Positions 44,060 through 51,140 of a stretch of DNA of 51,140 nt are shown here, one piece after another (positions within the stretch are counted from its first letter, which is position 1; each line of letters opens with the position of its first letter). The notes beneath the pieces were generated by a model. That model saw only the letters and a program-made list of their open reading frames with translations. It had not been told where the DNA came from and searched no databases. The position numbers and the translations under genes are program-made. Source of the stretch: Syntrophus sp. PtaU1.Bin005 (GTDB lineage Bacteria > Desulfobacterota > Syntrophia > Syntrophales > Syntrophaceae); the NCBI GenBank assembly GCA_002067745.1, contig MVRU01000011.1, forward strand, positions 1-51,140. Direction: 5' to 3'.

Positions 44060-45046
44060 TCAATCCCTTCTTCCCAGATAGGAATCCCCCTTCAGGTCTT
44101 CCACGTGGAGCTGAGCCGAAAAGGCCGCCGTCGCCGCATCTCCGCAGGCCGTAACGACCTGGCGCAGCAGCTTGGAAATGCAGTCCCCGCAGGCAAAGAT
44201 CCCCTTCGCCGATGTTTTCATTTCGCTGTCTGCAAGGATGTATCCGCTTTCATCGCAATTCACCACATTCCGGACAAATTCCGTATTGGGCGTCAACCCC
44301 ACAAAGACAAAGGCCCCGTCTGCCGGGATCACGCGCGACCGTTCAGGATCCTTGAGATTCCGGATCCGGACGCCCTCCACGAAGGCCCCGCCCTGAATTT
44401 CCTCCACCACGGAATCCCAGGCAAACCCGATCCGATCATGGGCAAGGGCTTTCTGCTGCAGAACAGGGGTCGCCCTCAGGCGGTCCCTGCGATGTACGAT
44501 CGTGACCTTGCGGGCGAATTTCGTCAGGAAGAGAGCCTCCTGGACCGCGGTATCTCCGCCGCCGATGACGACAACCTCCCGGTCCCGGTAAAATGGACCG
44601 TCACAGGTGGCGCAATAGGACACGCCCTTCCCGGCAAAGGCCTCTTCTCCAGGCACTCCAAGGCGGCGCCAGTTGGCTCCCGTAGCCACAATGACGGCCA
44701 ACCCCCGATACGTCCCTTTTCCGTTTACGATCCAGCCGCCTGTCGATTCTGAATCCCCCGGCCCCCTGGAAACGGCCCTGACATCGTCGGCCTGCACCGT
44801 CACCCCGAACTGGCGGGCCTGCGCTTTAAAGCGCTCAACGAGATCGTACCCGTTGACCCCTTCGGGAAATCCCGGATAGTTTTCCACCAGATCGGTCACC
44901 GTGATCTGGCTTACGGAAGACTCCCCCTCCAGCAGCAGGGTCTTCAAACCGCCCCGGGAAGCATATAGCCCCGCCGTCAGCCCTGCCGGTCCCCCGCCGA
45001 CAATCACCACGTCATAACACGATTCCGGCCCTCTGATTTCTTCCAT
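44060..45046 (-). CDS. trxB: Thioredoxin reductase
   Basis: A 328-aa FAD/NAD(P)H enzyme. The FAD fold has VVIVGGGPAGLTAGLYAS, the redox centre is CATC at residues 145-148, VVIGGGDTAVQEALFL starts the NAD(P)H domain, and GIFACGDC lies near the C terminus. It reduces thioredoxin, which in turn serves enzymes such as MsrAB. It is the first gene of the trxB-lgt pair. No thioredoxin gene is adjacent. Confidence 0.93.
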   Translation of the reverse strand: MEEIRGPESCYDVVIVGGGPAGLTAGLYASRGGLKTLLLEGESSVSQITVTDLVENYPGFPEGVNGYDLVERFKAQARQFGVTVQADDVRAVSRGPGDSESTGGWIVNGKGTYRGLAVIVATGANWRRLGVPGEEAFAGKGVSYCATCDGPFYRDREVVVIGGGDTAVQEALFLTKFARKVTIVHRRDRLRATPVLQQKALAHDRIGFAWDSVVEEIQGGAFVEGVRIRNLKDPERSRVIPADGAFVFVGLTPNTEFVRNVVNCDESGYILADSEMKTSAKGIFACGDCISKLLRQVVTACGDAATAAFSAQLHVEDLKGDSYLGRRD

Positions 45047-45367
45047 ATCCCCTGCCCCCTGTCGAATACCACGCCGGCATCAGAAAGTGCCTGTGCGTTC
45101 GGTCCCCTGCATTTAATCGTTATCCCGTAAAATTGTAAAGCACAAATTTGTCGCCCTGATGCCCGCAACGGCTGCAAAACCGACTTCCCCGGCGAATTTT
45201 TTAGCCCGGCATGGATTTCGGAGCGGATCAGGAAAGCCTATAATCATTTCACAGCTATAATAAGGCTTTGAAAATATTCAGAACGGGGTGGTTTTCAGCA
45301 CCGTTCAGACCGCTGCAGCCCAAGCAGGGCCAAGGATTCCGCCCAAAAAAATACTTGGAAATACCCC

Positions 45368-45396
45368 TTGACATTCGTGAAGGTTCATACTAAAAA
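45368..45396 (+). promoter_or_regulatory. Predicted promoter of the cold-shock leader
   Basis: TTGACA (45368-45373), 17-bp spacer, TAAAAA (45391-45396), placing a start near 45403. The cold-shock gene begins 178 nt later, so its mRNA would have a long leader. The bases 45047-45367 before it, up to trxB, show no gene. Confidence 0.65.
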
Positions 45397-45402
45397 TAAT
45401 GG

Positions 45403-45528
45403 AAATTTTAACTGTACGCTCGGGAAGCTGGGAGCTTGTTCCCGTGTATGGTATACAGCAAGTTGGCTTAAGACATTTTGAAGTGCAAAGGTTTACCGCC
45501 ATGCTCTTTTAGGTCTTGGCGGTTTTTT
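45403..45528 (+). ncRNA. Candidate leader RNA or small RNA upstream of the cold-shock gene
   Basis: Between the promoter and the cold-shock gene the transcript would form a hairpin GGGAA...TTCCC (45422-45443), then a small GTAT...ATAC hairpin, then a perfect intrinsic terminator ending at 45528. So about 126 nt are framed by a promoter and a terminator. It can be a stand-alone small RNA or a leader with transcription attenuation. No known RNA family was recognised. A short frame (MVYSKLA) begins at 45448 but has no ribosome site. Confidence 0.5.
45495..45528 (+). terminator. Intrinsic terminator inside the cold-shock leader
   Basis: ACCGCCA (45495-45501) pairs perfectly with TGGCGGT (45517-45523) over a 15-nt loop and runs into TTTTT. 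It lies 52 bp before the cold-shock start codon, with no second promoter visible between. Confidence 0.75.
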
Positions 45529-45580
45529 GTTTCAGAGTGCCGGTCCAACGGAAAAAAATTGAGAAAGGAAGAGAGAAGCG

Positions 45581-45781
45581 ATGCCGGAAGGGAAAGTAAA
45601 ATGGTTCAATGAACAAAAGGGATTCGGCTTCATTGAAAAGGATGAGGGCGGTGACGTATTCGTTCATTACAGCGCCATTCAGAGCAGCGGGTTTAAAACC
45701 CTGTACGAGGGACAGCGCGTCAGTTTCGAGGTACAGACAGGTCAGAAAGGACCGGCGGCGGTTAATGTAAAACCTATATAA
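45581..45781 (+). CDS. Cold-shock domain protein (CspA family)
   Basis: A 66-aa single OB-fold protein that binds single-stranded RNA/DNA. Both RNA-binding motifs are visible: KGFGFIEKD (RNP1-like) and DVFVHYSAI (RNP2). GTVKWFN is present as GKVKWFN. RBS AAGGAAG/AGAGAAG precedes ATG 45581. The 178-nt leader contains an intrinsic terminator. A bidirectional terminator follows the gene, so it is monocistronic. Confidence 0.95.
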   Translation: MPEGKVKWFNEQKGFGFIEKDEGGDVFVHYSAIQSSGFKTLYEGQRVSFEVQTGQKGPAAVNVKPI

Positions 45782-45813
45782 CAACTTGTTGCCCAACTTG
45801 TGAGAAGGACATG

Positions 45814-45859
45814 AAAAAGCACTCCGGCGCAGGGTCTTCGACCCCGGGAGTGCTTTTTT
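45814..45859. terminator. Bidirectional terminator between the cold-shock gene and uspA
   Basis: GCACTCC (45819-45825) pairs with GGAGTGC (45847-45853), with an inner GGGTC-TTC-GACCC hairpin. A-rich bases on the left and TTTTTT on the right give T tracts in both directions. It serves the plus-strand cold-shock gene and the minus-strand universal stress gene. Confidence 0.9.
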
Positions 45860-45941
45860 GTTTTGCAGAATTGTTGCCCTGTCCTCTCCCGCCCGGAGCT
45901 GCCTCGCAGGGAAGCAGGGAAAAGGGTGGGCTTTTTTGTCT

Positions 45942-46790
45942 TTAATGGAATATAAACAGGGGAATTGAACCGTCCCGAACGACGTTCTTAAGGGAATTTC
46001 CCAGAAAAAAACTGGCGACTTCATTGCTGGCGCTCGTACCGATGACCAGCAGGGTCTTCTTCCCCTCTCCCATCTCCTTGACGGTCCGGTGGATCATCTC
46101 CCTGGGCCTGCCCGCCCGCACCTTCGTTCTGGTTTTCAATCCATGAGCACTCAGATACCGGTCGGCCTTCTCCAGGGTCTTGTCGCCTTCACTGGGGTCA
46201 TCATTGACATTCAATAAGGTCGCCGACGGGGAAAAATGGAACAGATCGTTCATGCCGGCAAAGGCCTTCAGGGCATTGTTGGACTTCAGATTACCGTCGT
46301 AGGCGATCAGGACATCCATCTCCAGGGGAAGCTCCTCGTCCGTGACCGCAAGAAGCGGGCATCTTCCCTGGCTGACCACCTTTTCGAACGTATCCCCTGG
46401 ACCCTCGATCGTTTCGAAATGAAAAAAAGTCCTCACGCCCATAATCAGGAGGTCCGCCAATTCCGATTCACGAACGATCTCCTTGGCCGGGGTTCCGCTC
46501 GTCATGATCTTTTCGTATCGTACGCCGTTGTTTCTGCAGTGCTCTTCGAATTCATCGAGCAGCTTCTCCAGTTTTTCCCGGGACTCGTTAATTTTTTCGT
46601 CGATCAATTTCTGGGCGAAGTAAAACGCTCCGATGTTCGCTCCGGCGGAGTGCCTTTCAATTCCGAAGGTGTCGACAACGCATATCCCCGCAAGCGTGGC
46701 GCCGCTCTTCTTCGCCAGGGCGATCCCGTAAGCAATGGCCCGCTGCGCATAGTTCGAATCGTCAATCCCGACCAAAATCCTCAAGCTCAT
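45942..46790 (-). CDS. Tandem universal stress protein (UspA family)
   Basis: A 282-aa protein with two Usp domains. The first (1-150) starts LRILVGIDDSNYAQRAIAYG and has the nucleotide-site region LLIMGVRTFFHFE. The second (about 155-282) starts DVLIAYDGNLKSNNALKAF and ends LLVIGTSASNEVASFFLGNS. The ATP-binding G-x2-G-x9-G(S/T) pattern is only partly kept. GAGG lies 7 nt before ATG 46790. A weak promoter TTGACC-17 bp-TAAACA lies at 46847-46819 on the minus strand. Confidence 0.88.
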   Translation of the reverse strand: MSLRILVGIDDSNYAQRAIAYGIALAKKSGATLAGICVVDTFGIERHSAGANIGAFYFAQKLIDEKINESREKLEKLLDEFEEHCRNNGVRYEKIMTSGTPAKEIVRESELADLLIMGVRTFFHFETIEGPGDTFEKVVSQGRCPLLAVTDEELPLEMDVLIAYDGNLKSNNALKAFAGMNDLFHFSPSATLLNVNDDPSEGDKTLEKADRYLSAHGLKTRTKVRAGRPREMIHRTVKEMGEGKKTLLVIGTSASNEVASFFLGNSLKNVVRDGSIPLFIFH

Positions 46791-47128
46791 GTGCGCACCT
46801 CAACGTAGTTTTTTTCATTGTTTACATGGAAACAAGCGGGGGGTCAACATCAAGTTCCGCGTCACCGAATTCTCAAGTTTTTTTTTGATGTTCCGGCCTT
46901 TCTCCACAAAAGCGCCCCGATCGGCGTCAAGTGACCTTTTATTATTTACAAACAATAACAAGATATTACATATTCAACAGCCGCATGCACTATAAGGATT
47001 TCATATATAGTAACATTGCAGTCTTTTTATGTTTATTTTTCCTGCCTGTTGTTTGTATACATCCGGAACCTGATCGTCAAGCAACCGAAGTTTTTCTTAG
47101 TAAAAATTAATAGGAAGGAGGAAAAAAA
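46791..47128. other. Divergent A+T-rich region between uspA and the sodium-pump cluster
   Basis: Some 338 bp without a gene. The part 46930-47110 is markedly A+T-rich compared with the surroundings and must hold the promoter for the 39-aa/GcdB genes, but I could not pick a pair of boxes with confidence. Confidence 0.5.
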
Positions 47129-47248
47129 ATGACTGTAGGCGAATCCATTCAATTTGCCGGCCTTGTATACCTGATTTTAATTGCCATCGGATTTGGAACC
47201 GCGGGCCTGATTAAGGCGATGTCGATGTTCTTTGGTAAAGGGAAGTAA
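47129..47248 (+). CDS. 39-aa single-helix membrane protein in the sodium-pump cluster
   Basis: A 39-residue peptide with a strong ribosome site (AAGGAGG, 7 A, ATG). One membrane helix covers residues 9-29 (FAGLVYLILIAIGFGTAGLI), followed by KAMSMFFGKGK as positive C-terminal tail. It lies 79 bp upstream of the decarboxylase beta subunit. Gamma subunits (OadG) of such pumps are also small one-helix proteins, but this one lacks their long charged tail and I cannot assign it to a family. The strong start signal and position make it a real gene. Confidence 0.75.
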   Translation: MTVGESIQFAGLVYLILIAIGFGTAGLIKAMSMFFGKGK

Positions 47249-47327
47249 TGATCTCCATCTTTAAAAAGGTGCACTACAGAAAAAGGCACATAACCGAAAT
47301 GATCATATTTTAAACGGAGAGGATAAC

Positions 47328-48533
47328 ATGTTAGACTTCGAAGTATTACAGTTGTTTCAGGGTATCGCCACCCTGGTCGCCCAGGACCCTATCCATGCGA
47401 TTGCCCGCGTGGTTCTGATGCTGATGGGAATAGCCTTTGTCTATCTTGGCTACAAGGGAATCCTGGAAGCACTCATCATGATCCCCATGGGTCTGGGAAT
47501 GGCGGCGGTCAACGCTTCCGTGTTGTTCCTGGCGCCGGATAAAACAGGAACCATCTTTCTCGATCCCCTGATTACGGACCCCGCAGCCCTGGTCAACATC
47601 ATCCAGGTCAACTGGCTCCAGCCCATTTACACGATGAGCTTCAGCAACGGTTTGATCGCCTGCCTCGTTTTCATCGGCATCGGGGTGCTCTGCGACATCG
47701 GCTACGTTCTGGCGCGCCCTTTCAGCAGCATGTTCATCGCGCTCTGGGGTGAGCTGGGATCCGTTGCCGTCTTCCCCCTGGCCATCGCCTTCGGCATGAC
47801 CCCCCAGGAAGCGGCGGCGACGGCCATCGTCGGCGGCGCCGATGGCCCCATGGTGCTCTTCACCTCCCTCATCCTGTCCCCGCATCTTTTCGTTCCCATC
47901 GGGATCGTGGCCTATCTCTACCTGAGCCTCTGTTACGGATTGTACCCCTACCTCATCAAGGCCATGATTCCGAAAAAAATGGCGGCCCTTCCCATGGACC
48001 TCAGCAAAATGCCCAAAATTACGCCCCTGCAGAAGATCATGTTTGCCGTCATTGCCTGTACGATCCTCTGCCTGCTCTTCCCGGTCGCCGGGCCGCTCTT
48101 CTCATCCTTTTTCGTGGGCATCATCATCCGGGAAGCGGGCGTCAAGCCCTACATCGAACTGCTCGAGTCCACCATTCTTTATTCATCGACCTTCTTCCTG
48201 GGCCTGATCCTCGGCGTCCTCTGCGAAGCCAACACCATTCTCGACCCCAGGGTTCTGAAGATCCTGGTCCTCGGCTCCACCGCCCTTATGGTATCTGGTG
48301 TCGGCGGTCTTATCGGCGGTATTCTCATGTATTACATCAGCGGGAAGAAATACAACCCGGTGGTGGGAATTGCCGGCGTCTCCTGTACACCGACCACGTC
48401 CAAGGTTGCCCAGAAGTACGTCGCCAAGGTTAATCCCCGTGCGATGATCATGCCCTTCGCCCTGGGCTGCAACGTCAGCGGTGTCATCACGACGGCGATC
48501 CTGGCCGGCATCTACTGCGCCCTGCTGAAATAA
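47328..48533 (+). CDS. gcdB: Na+-translocating decarboxylase beta subunit (GcdB/OadB family)
   Basis: A 401-aa membrane protein with about ten or eleven helices. It pumps Na+ during decarboxylation of a biotin-bound carboxyl group. The Na+-site motifs are GGADGPMVLF with Asp172 and GCNVSGVITTA with Asn382 and Ser384 near the C terminus, equivalent to the sites studied in OadB. Whether the substrate is glutaconyl-CoA, methylmalonyl-CoA or oxaloacetate depends on an alpha subunit not in this window; glutaconyl-CoA fits a Syntrophus-like organism. RBS GGAGAGG precedes ATG 47328. The next small gene starts on its stop codon. Confidence 0.9.
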   Translation: MLDFEVLQLFQGIATLVAQDPIHAIARVVLMLMGIAFVYLGYKGILEALIMIPMGLGMAAVNASVLFLAPDKTGTIFLDPLITDPAALVNIIQVNWLQPIYTMSFSNGLIACLVFIGIGVLCDIGYVLARPFSSMFIALWGELGSVAVFPLAIAFGMTPQEAAATAIVGGADGPMVLFTSLILSPHLFVPIGIVAYLYLSLCYGLYPYLIKAMIPKKMAALPMDLSKMPKITPLQKIMFAVIACTILCLLFPVAGPLFSSFFVGIIIREAGVKPYIELLESTILYSSTFFLGLILGVLCEANTILDPRVLKILVLGSTALMVSGVGGLIGGILMYYISGKKYNPVVGIAGVSCTPTTSKVAQKYVAKVNPRAMIMPFALGCNVSGVITTAILAGIYCALLK

Positions 48534-48724
48534 TGTTCAAGCAGAGACGCCAGTGGTGGTGGATTGTTGGAACCTGCATTGCCCTTCTGGGGGTTGCTCT
48601 GGTGCGCCTGCTCGCCCCGGAGTACCCCCCCGGAACCACCCGCATGGTGATCAAGGCCGTTGGCTATTCAGTGGTCATTGTCGGGCTCTTCACGATCCCC
48701 CTGGCCATGCGGGAAGACGAGTAA
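48533..48724 (+). CDS. 63-aa two-helix membrane protein
   Basis: A small protein with two membrane helices: WWWIVGTCIALLGVALVRLL (residues 8-27) and AVGYSVVIVGLFTIPLAM (about 42-59), and basic N terminus. The start ATG shares one base with the GcdB stop codon, so translation is coupled. No family was recognised. Its tight link suggests a structural or assembly role in the sodium pump, which is inference. Confidence 0.75.
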   Translation: MFKQRRQWWWIVGTCIALLGVALVRLLAPEYPPGTTRMVIKAVGYSVVIVGLFTIPLAMREDE

Positions 48725-48770
48725 GACGTTAAAAAGATCCAATTCTCTTGAAAATTTTCAATTCTGCCAG

Positions 48771-48808
48771 TCCTTCCGCTTTTTCCGCTGCAGGAAGGAG
48801 CGGAAGGA
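48771..48808. repeat. 10-bp inverted repeat before the antiporter gene
   Basis: TCCTTCCGCT (48771-48780) pairs perfectly with AGCGGAAGGA (48799-48808) over an 18-nt loop. There is no T tract. It may stabilise or separate the GcdB mRNA from the antiporter mRNA. The gap 48725-48922 has no other visible feature. Confidence 0.6.
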
Positions 48809-48922
48809 AGCACCTCAGTCACAACCGACCTTTGAAAAAAAAGACCATAACGGCTGTGCCCCTGCTGATGCGGGCTTCGGGTTTATCTTAAAACAAACTT
48901 TCCTAAACAATGGAGAATAAAG

Positions 48923-50266
48923 ATGTTTTACGGAACATACGCTAGAATTGTATCCATCGGTCTTTTGCTGCTGCTTCTTCCTTCGCTGGCCATGGCCTCC
49001 GAAGGAAGCCACACGGTGGATTTTCCCCTGTGGAGCGGTGTCTTCTTTGTCGGACTCCTTCTCTGCATTGCCGTCATCCCCCTGATCAACGGGGACTGGT
49101 GGGGCAGGTATTTCGGCTTGGTCTCTCTCGGATTGGCCATCCCGGCGGCTCTCCTCGTCATCTTCACGGAGTGGACCCTGCTGCTGCACGTGCTTCAGGA
49201 ATACATCTCCTTCATTATCCTCCTGGGGTCCCTCTTCATCATCGCCGGCGGGATTGTCATCCGCGTCGGGGCCCAGGGAACGCCGATGCTGAACGCGATC
49301 TTCCTTCTCATCGGGTCCGTCTTCGCAAGCCTTATCGGCACGACGGGCGCCAGCATGGTGCTTCTCCGGCCCCTGATCCGGGCCAACAAATGGCGGAGGT
49401 ACGTGGTCCACATCTACATCTTTTTCATCTTCATCGTTTCCAATATCGGCGGGCTCCTGACGCCCCTGGGCGATCCGCCCCTGTTTCTCGGGTTTCTGCG
49501 GGGCGTACCCTTTTTCTGGACGCTGAGGCTGCTGCCCATCTGGGCCTTGGCCATCGGAATCCTCCTGATTCTCTTCTTTGCAATGGATTCCCACTTTGTG
49601 AAAAAAGAGAGCAAGGAACGGGCCCGAAGGGCGATGGAACGGCTTCCCGAAAAAAAACTGGAGATCAAGGGCAGGATCAATTTTCTCTTTCTCCTTCTCG
49701 TTATCGGCTCTTTCTTCCTTCCCCCCATTCCCTGGCTCCGTGAGGGCGTCATGATCGCGGCCGCCGGCCTGTCCGTGTATTTCACCGAAAAGGACCTGCG
49801 GGAAGAAAATGCCTTCACCTATCACCCCATCAGGGAAGTGGCGATCCTCTTCGCCGGGATCTTTGTCACCATGGTTCCCGTCCTCACCATGCTTCAGGTG
49901 CACGGCAGTCAGCTCGGTGTGATTGCTCCCTGGCAGTTCTTCTGGGTATCCGGATTGCTCTCCAGCTTTCTGGACAACGCCCCCACCTATCTCGTCTTCA
50001 TGAGCACCGCCCAGAGCGTCGCCCACGCCCAGGGGATCCTTTCCGGACTCGTCGTGGGCGTCCCCGAAGCCCTGCTGAAGGCCATTTCAGCCGGATCCGT
50101 TCTGATGGGGGCAAACTCATATATCGGCAACGGTCCGAACTTCATGGTCAAGGCGATCTGCGAGGAGAACAAGGTCAGGATGCCCTCCTTCTTCGGCTAT
50201 ATGGCCTGGTCCACAGGCATCCTGATTCCGCTTTTTCTCTTTGTCACATGGATATTCTTCGGCTAG
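48923..50266 (+). CDS. NhaD-like Na+/H+ antiporter (ion transporter superfamily)
   Basis: A 447-aa membrane protein with about 12 helices. Residues 1-26 are a hydrophobic start ending in AMASEG, possibly a signal sequence as in NhaD proteins. NhaD/ArsB-type half-helix motifs are seen: SLIGTTGASMVLLRPLIRAN, IGGLLTPLGDPPLFLGFLRG, and the second-repeat SSFLDNAPTYLVF and GANSYIGNGPNFMVKAI. GGAG lies 8 nt before ATG. Placed after GcdB it would exchange the Na+ gradient for protons. Citrate or other anion transport is a less likely alternative. Confidence 0.83.
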   Translation: MFYGTYARIVSIGLLLLLLPSLAMASEGSHTVDFPLWSGVFFVGLLLCIAVIPLINGDWWGRYFGLVSLGLAIPAALLVIFTEWTLLLHVLQEYISFIILLGSLFIIAGGIVIRVGAQGTPMLNAIFLLIGSVFASLIGTTGASMVLLRPLIRANKWRRYVVHIYIFFIFIVSNIGGLLTPLGDPPLFLGFLRGVPFFWTLRLLPIWALAIGILLILFFAMDSHFVKKESKERARRAMERLPEKKLEIKGRINFLFLLLVIGSFFLPPIPWLREGVMIAAAGLSVYFTEKDLREENAFTYHPIREVAILFAGIFVTMVPVLTMLQVHGSQLGVIAPWQFFWVSGLLSSFLDNAPTYLVFMSTAQSVAHAQGILSGLVVGVPEALLKAISAGSVLMGANSYIGNGPNFMVKAICEENKVRMPSFFGYMAWSTGILIPLFLFVTWIFFG

Positions 50267-50280
50267 ACAAAAGCTGAAGG

Positions 50281-50302
50281 GCCGGAAGGAATCCCTTCCG
50301 GC
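50281..50302. repeat. Perfect 9-bp hairpin after the antiporter gene
   Basis: GCCGGAAGG and CCTTCCGGC are separated by the tetraloop AATC, 14 bp after the stop codon. G bases follow instead of a T tract, so it is not a classical terminator; it may protect the mRNA 3' end. From here to 50751 nothing else is recognised. Confidence 0.7.
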
Positions 50303-50751
50303 GGGGGGACACGACGGACATCCGGCGGGAATTTCTCACGATTGCCGGAAGATGTCCATTGACGGGATCTTGAGAACCGCCAACGGCATTTCCCCTTCTT
50401 TCAGACAGGACAGGGAGGAGAATCCTGCGGTTTCCTTACCGCATCAAGGGTTCCTTCCTGTCTTTGTCCGAGTTCCCGGACGCAGACGAAAAAAGCCATC
50501 CCTCTAATCCCCACCCCGATTTCCGTTTTAAACAGCTCATAGAACAGGGCCTGCCGTTTCCGTCATCCCAATTCAGGACAGGCCTTTCCCTTCCCGGCTG
50601 CGGGAACGTCGAAGCTCCCGGCGGCTCACCAAAAAGGAGCCCATTCCATCCTGAAAAACCCGGCCATTTTCACCCTATAATAACATTGATATATTTAATC
50701 ATAAAACATGAATTGAATAAGCTACTTACAGAAATACATATTACCGTAAGC

Positions 50752-50780
50752 TTGACAGAGGCGGAAAAGAAACGTATGAA
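50752..50780 (+). promoter_or_regulatory. Predicted promoter of the OadG-like gene
   Basis: TTGACA (50752-50757), a 17-bp spacer and TATGAA (50775-50780). A start near 50787 gives a leader of about 270 nt with an A+T-only island and the hairpin GACCCTT-TGCC-AAGGGTC (50951-50968). Confidence 0.6.
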
Positions 50781-50854
50781 CAGATCGTAAAAGCCGATCC
50801 GCGATGTCAGTCAATGAGCATTTTCAAGGTTTGTTTGTCGTGGTATTCCTGCTC

Positions 50855-50894
50855 TAATTATTTAATTTAATTAAAATTATATAATTAAAATTAT
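50855..50894. repeat. 40-bp A/T-only island with 12-bp direct repeat
   Basis: From 50855 to 50894 only A and T occur. AATTAAAATTAT stands at 50869-50880 and again at 50883-50894. The region is also partly self-complementary. It lies between the predicted promoter and the OadG-like gene, inside the leader. Confidence 0.7.
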
Positions 50895-51056
50895 CAGGAT
50901 GAAAGGAGATGAGCGTATCTGTCATGGCACCATCGCCGGAAGATGTTCATGACCCTTTGCCAAGGGTCGGTATCGGGATCGCAAGGGAAGAAAGAACCCC
51001 TTTGAGATCAATGGTTTATTTTATGATTCCGGTTTTTCCGGACAGAAGGAGCGTCT

Positions 51057-51140
51057 ATGGATACGATTGATTGGACTTTGGCGATAAAAACAGCGGCCGG
51101 CGGATTCGGGCTGGTTTTCGGCATCTTGATGCTGCTGTGG
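51057..51140 (+). CDS. OadG-like decarboxylase gamma subunit, partial (cut by window end)
   Basis: The first 28 residues are visible. MDTIDWTLAIKTAAGG is followed by a membrane helix FGLVFGILMLLW that continues beyond the window. This is the usual beginning of small gamma subunits (OadG/MmdD type) of Na+-pumping decarboxylases. AGAAGGAG lies in front of ATG 51057. Together with gcdB it suggests that further subunits, perhaps the biotin carrier and alpha subunit, follow to the right. Confidence 0.65.
   Translation, partial: MDTIDWTLAIKTAAGGFGLVFGILMLLW

Noticed and set aside
43223-44752. A 509-aa plus-strand open frame over lgt and trxB.
   Set aside because: Antisense to two well-recognised genes and without any family resemblance.
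50909-51070. A 53-aa open frame before the OadG-like gene.
   Set aside because: Its ribosome site touches the start codon, it contains the 50951-50968 hairpin, and it overlaps the OadG-like start in another frame. It could be a leader peptide but nothing supports that.
1-51140. CRISPR arrays, intact insertion sequences, integrases, rRNA genes.
   Set aside because: I looked for regularly spaced repeats, transposase or integrase motifs and rRNA sequence and saw none. The only mobile-type remains are the decayed patch at 18.2-19.5 kb.

Overview
The window reads as chromosomal DNA of an anaerobic, Gram-negative bacterium, most likely a member of the Syntrophales (Syntrophus/Smithella type, former Deltaproteobacteria). 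The evidence is an LPS heptose kinase and a complete Mla outer-membrane lipid pathway (so two membranes), a Na+-translocating decarboxylase beta subunit of the GcdB/OadB type with small membrane partners, a glutaconate-type CoA-transferase pair, and a moderately high G+C content with a strong preference for C/G at third codon positions. The genus is an inference; no rRNA or other marker is present to fix it.

Layout. Positions 1-554 hold a minus-strand tRNA cluster transcribed as Thr(TGT)-Tyr(GTA)-Gly(TCC)-Thr(GGT), the order that precedes tuf in many proteobacteria, with a recognisable sigma70-type promoter. Next come an AMMECR1/Memo gene pair (722-2130) and an unusual cysteine synthase-cysteinyl-tRNA synthetase fusion (2268-4577). 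DUF1178, tRNA-Pro(CGG) and a lone pilC follow. A minus-strand housekeeping run from 12088 to 7038 carries rfaE1, DUF4416, yicC, gmk, rpoZ, pyrF and rlmB. A plus-strand run carries plsC, ftsK and rimO and ends in a DUF4062/GHKL gene that leads into a decayed accessory patch (about 18.2-19.5 kb). That patch contains a DNA-methyltransferase pseudogene with an in-frame stop, a frameshift and a deletion junction to a foreign winged-helix tail.

From 19.9 to 25.1 kb the mlaE-F-D-C-A genes plus a beta-barrel protein form one minus-strand operon for phospholipid traffic between the membranes; MlaF carries an extra C-terminal domain that looks like a degenerate GGDEF domain. Divergent to it is a lipoprotein MsrA-MsrB fusion, with an 18-bp perfect palindrome in the shared upstream region. 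Then come a VPLPA-CTERM LamG protein, a polyprenyl diphosphate synthase, bifunctional NAD(P)HX repair, an EamA transporter, the CoA-transferase pair, a predicted alpha/alpha-barrel protein, a YyaL-type thioredoxin-fold protein and transketolase.

The right part (40-51 kb) holds cutA, a SpoU-family methyltransferase, a cytidylate-kinase-like/BON fusion, a DUF475 TerC-like protein, a trxB-lgt pair, a cold-shock gene with a long leader containing an intrinsic terminator, and a tandem UspA protein. It ends in a sodium-energetics cluster: a 39-aa membrane peptide, GcdB, a 63-aa two-helix protein, an NhaD-like antiporter, and, cut by the window end, an OadG-like gamma subunit behind its own promoter. 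No CRISPR array, intact insertion sequence or prophage was seen. The most unusual items are the CysK-CysRS fusion with altered catalytic and zinc positions, the MlaF-GGDEF-like fusion, the csp leader RNA with an internal terminator, and the microprotein-rich sodium-pump cluster.
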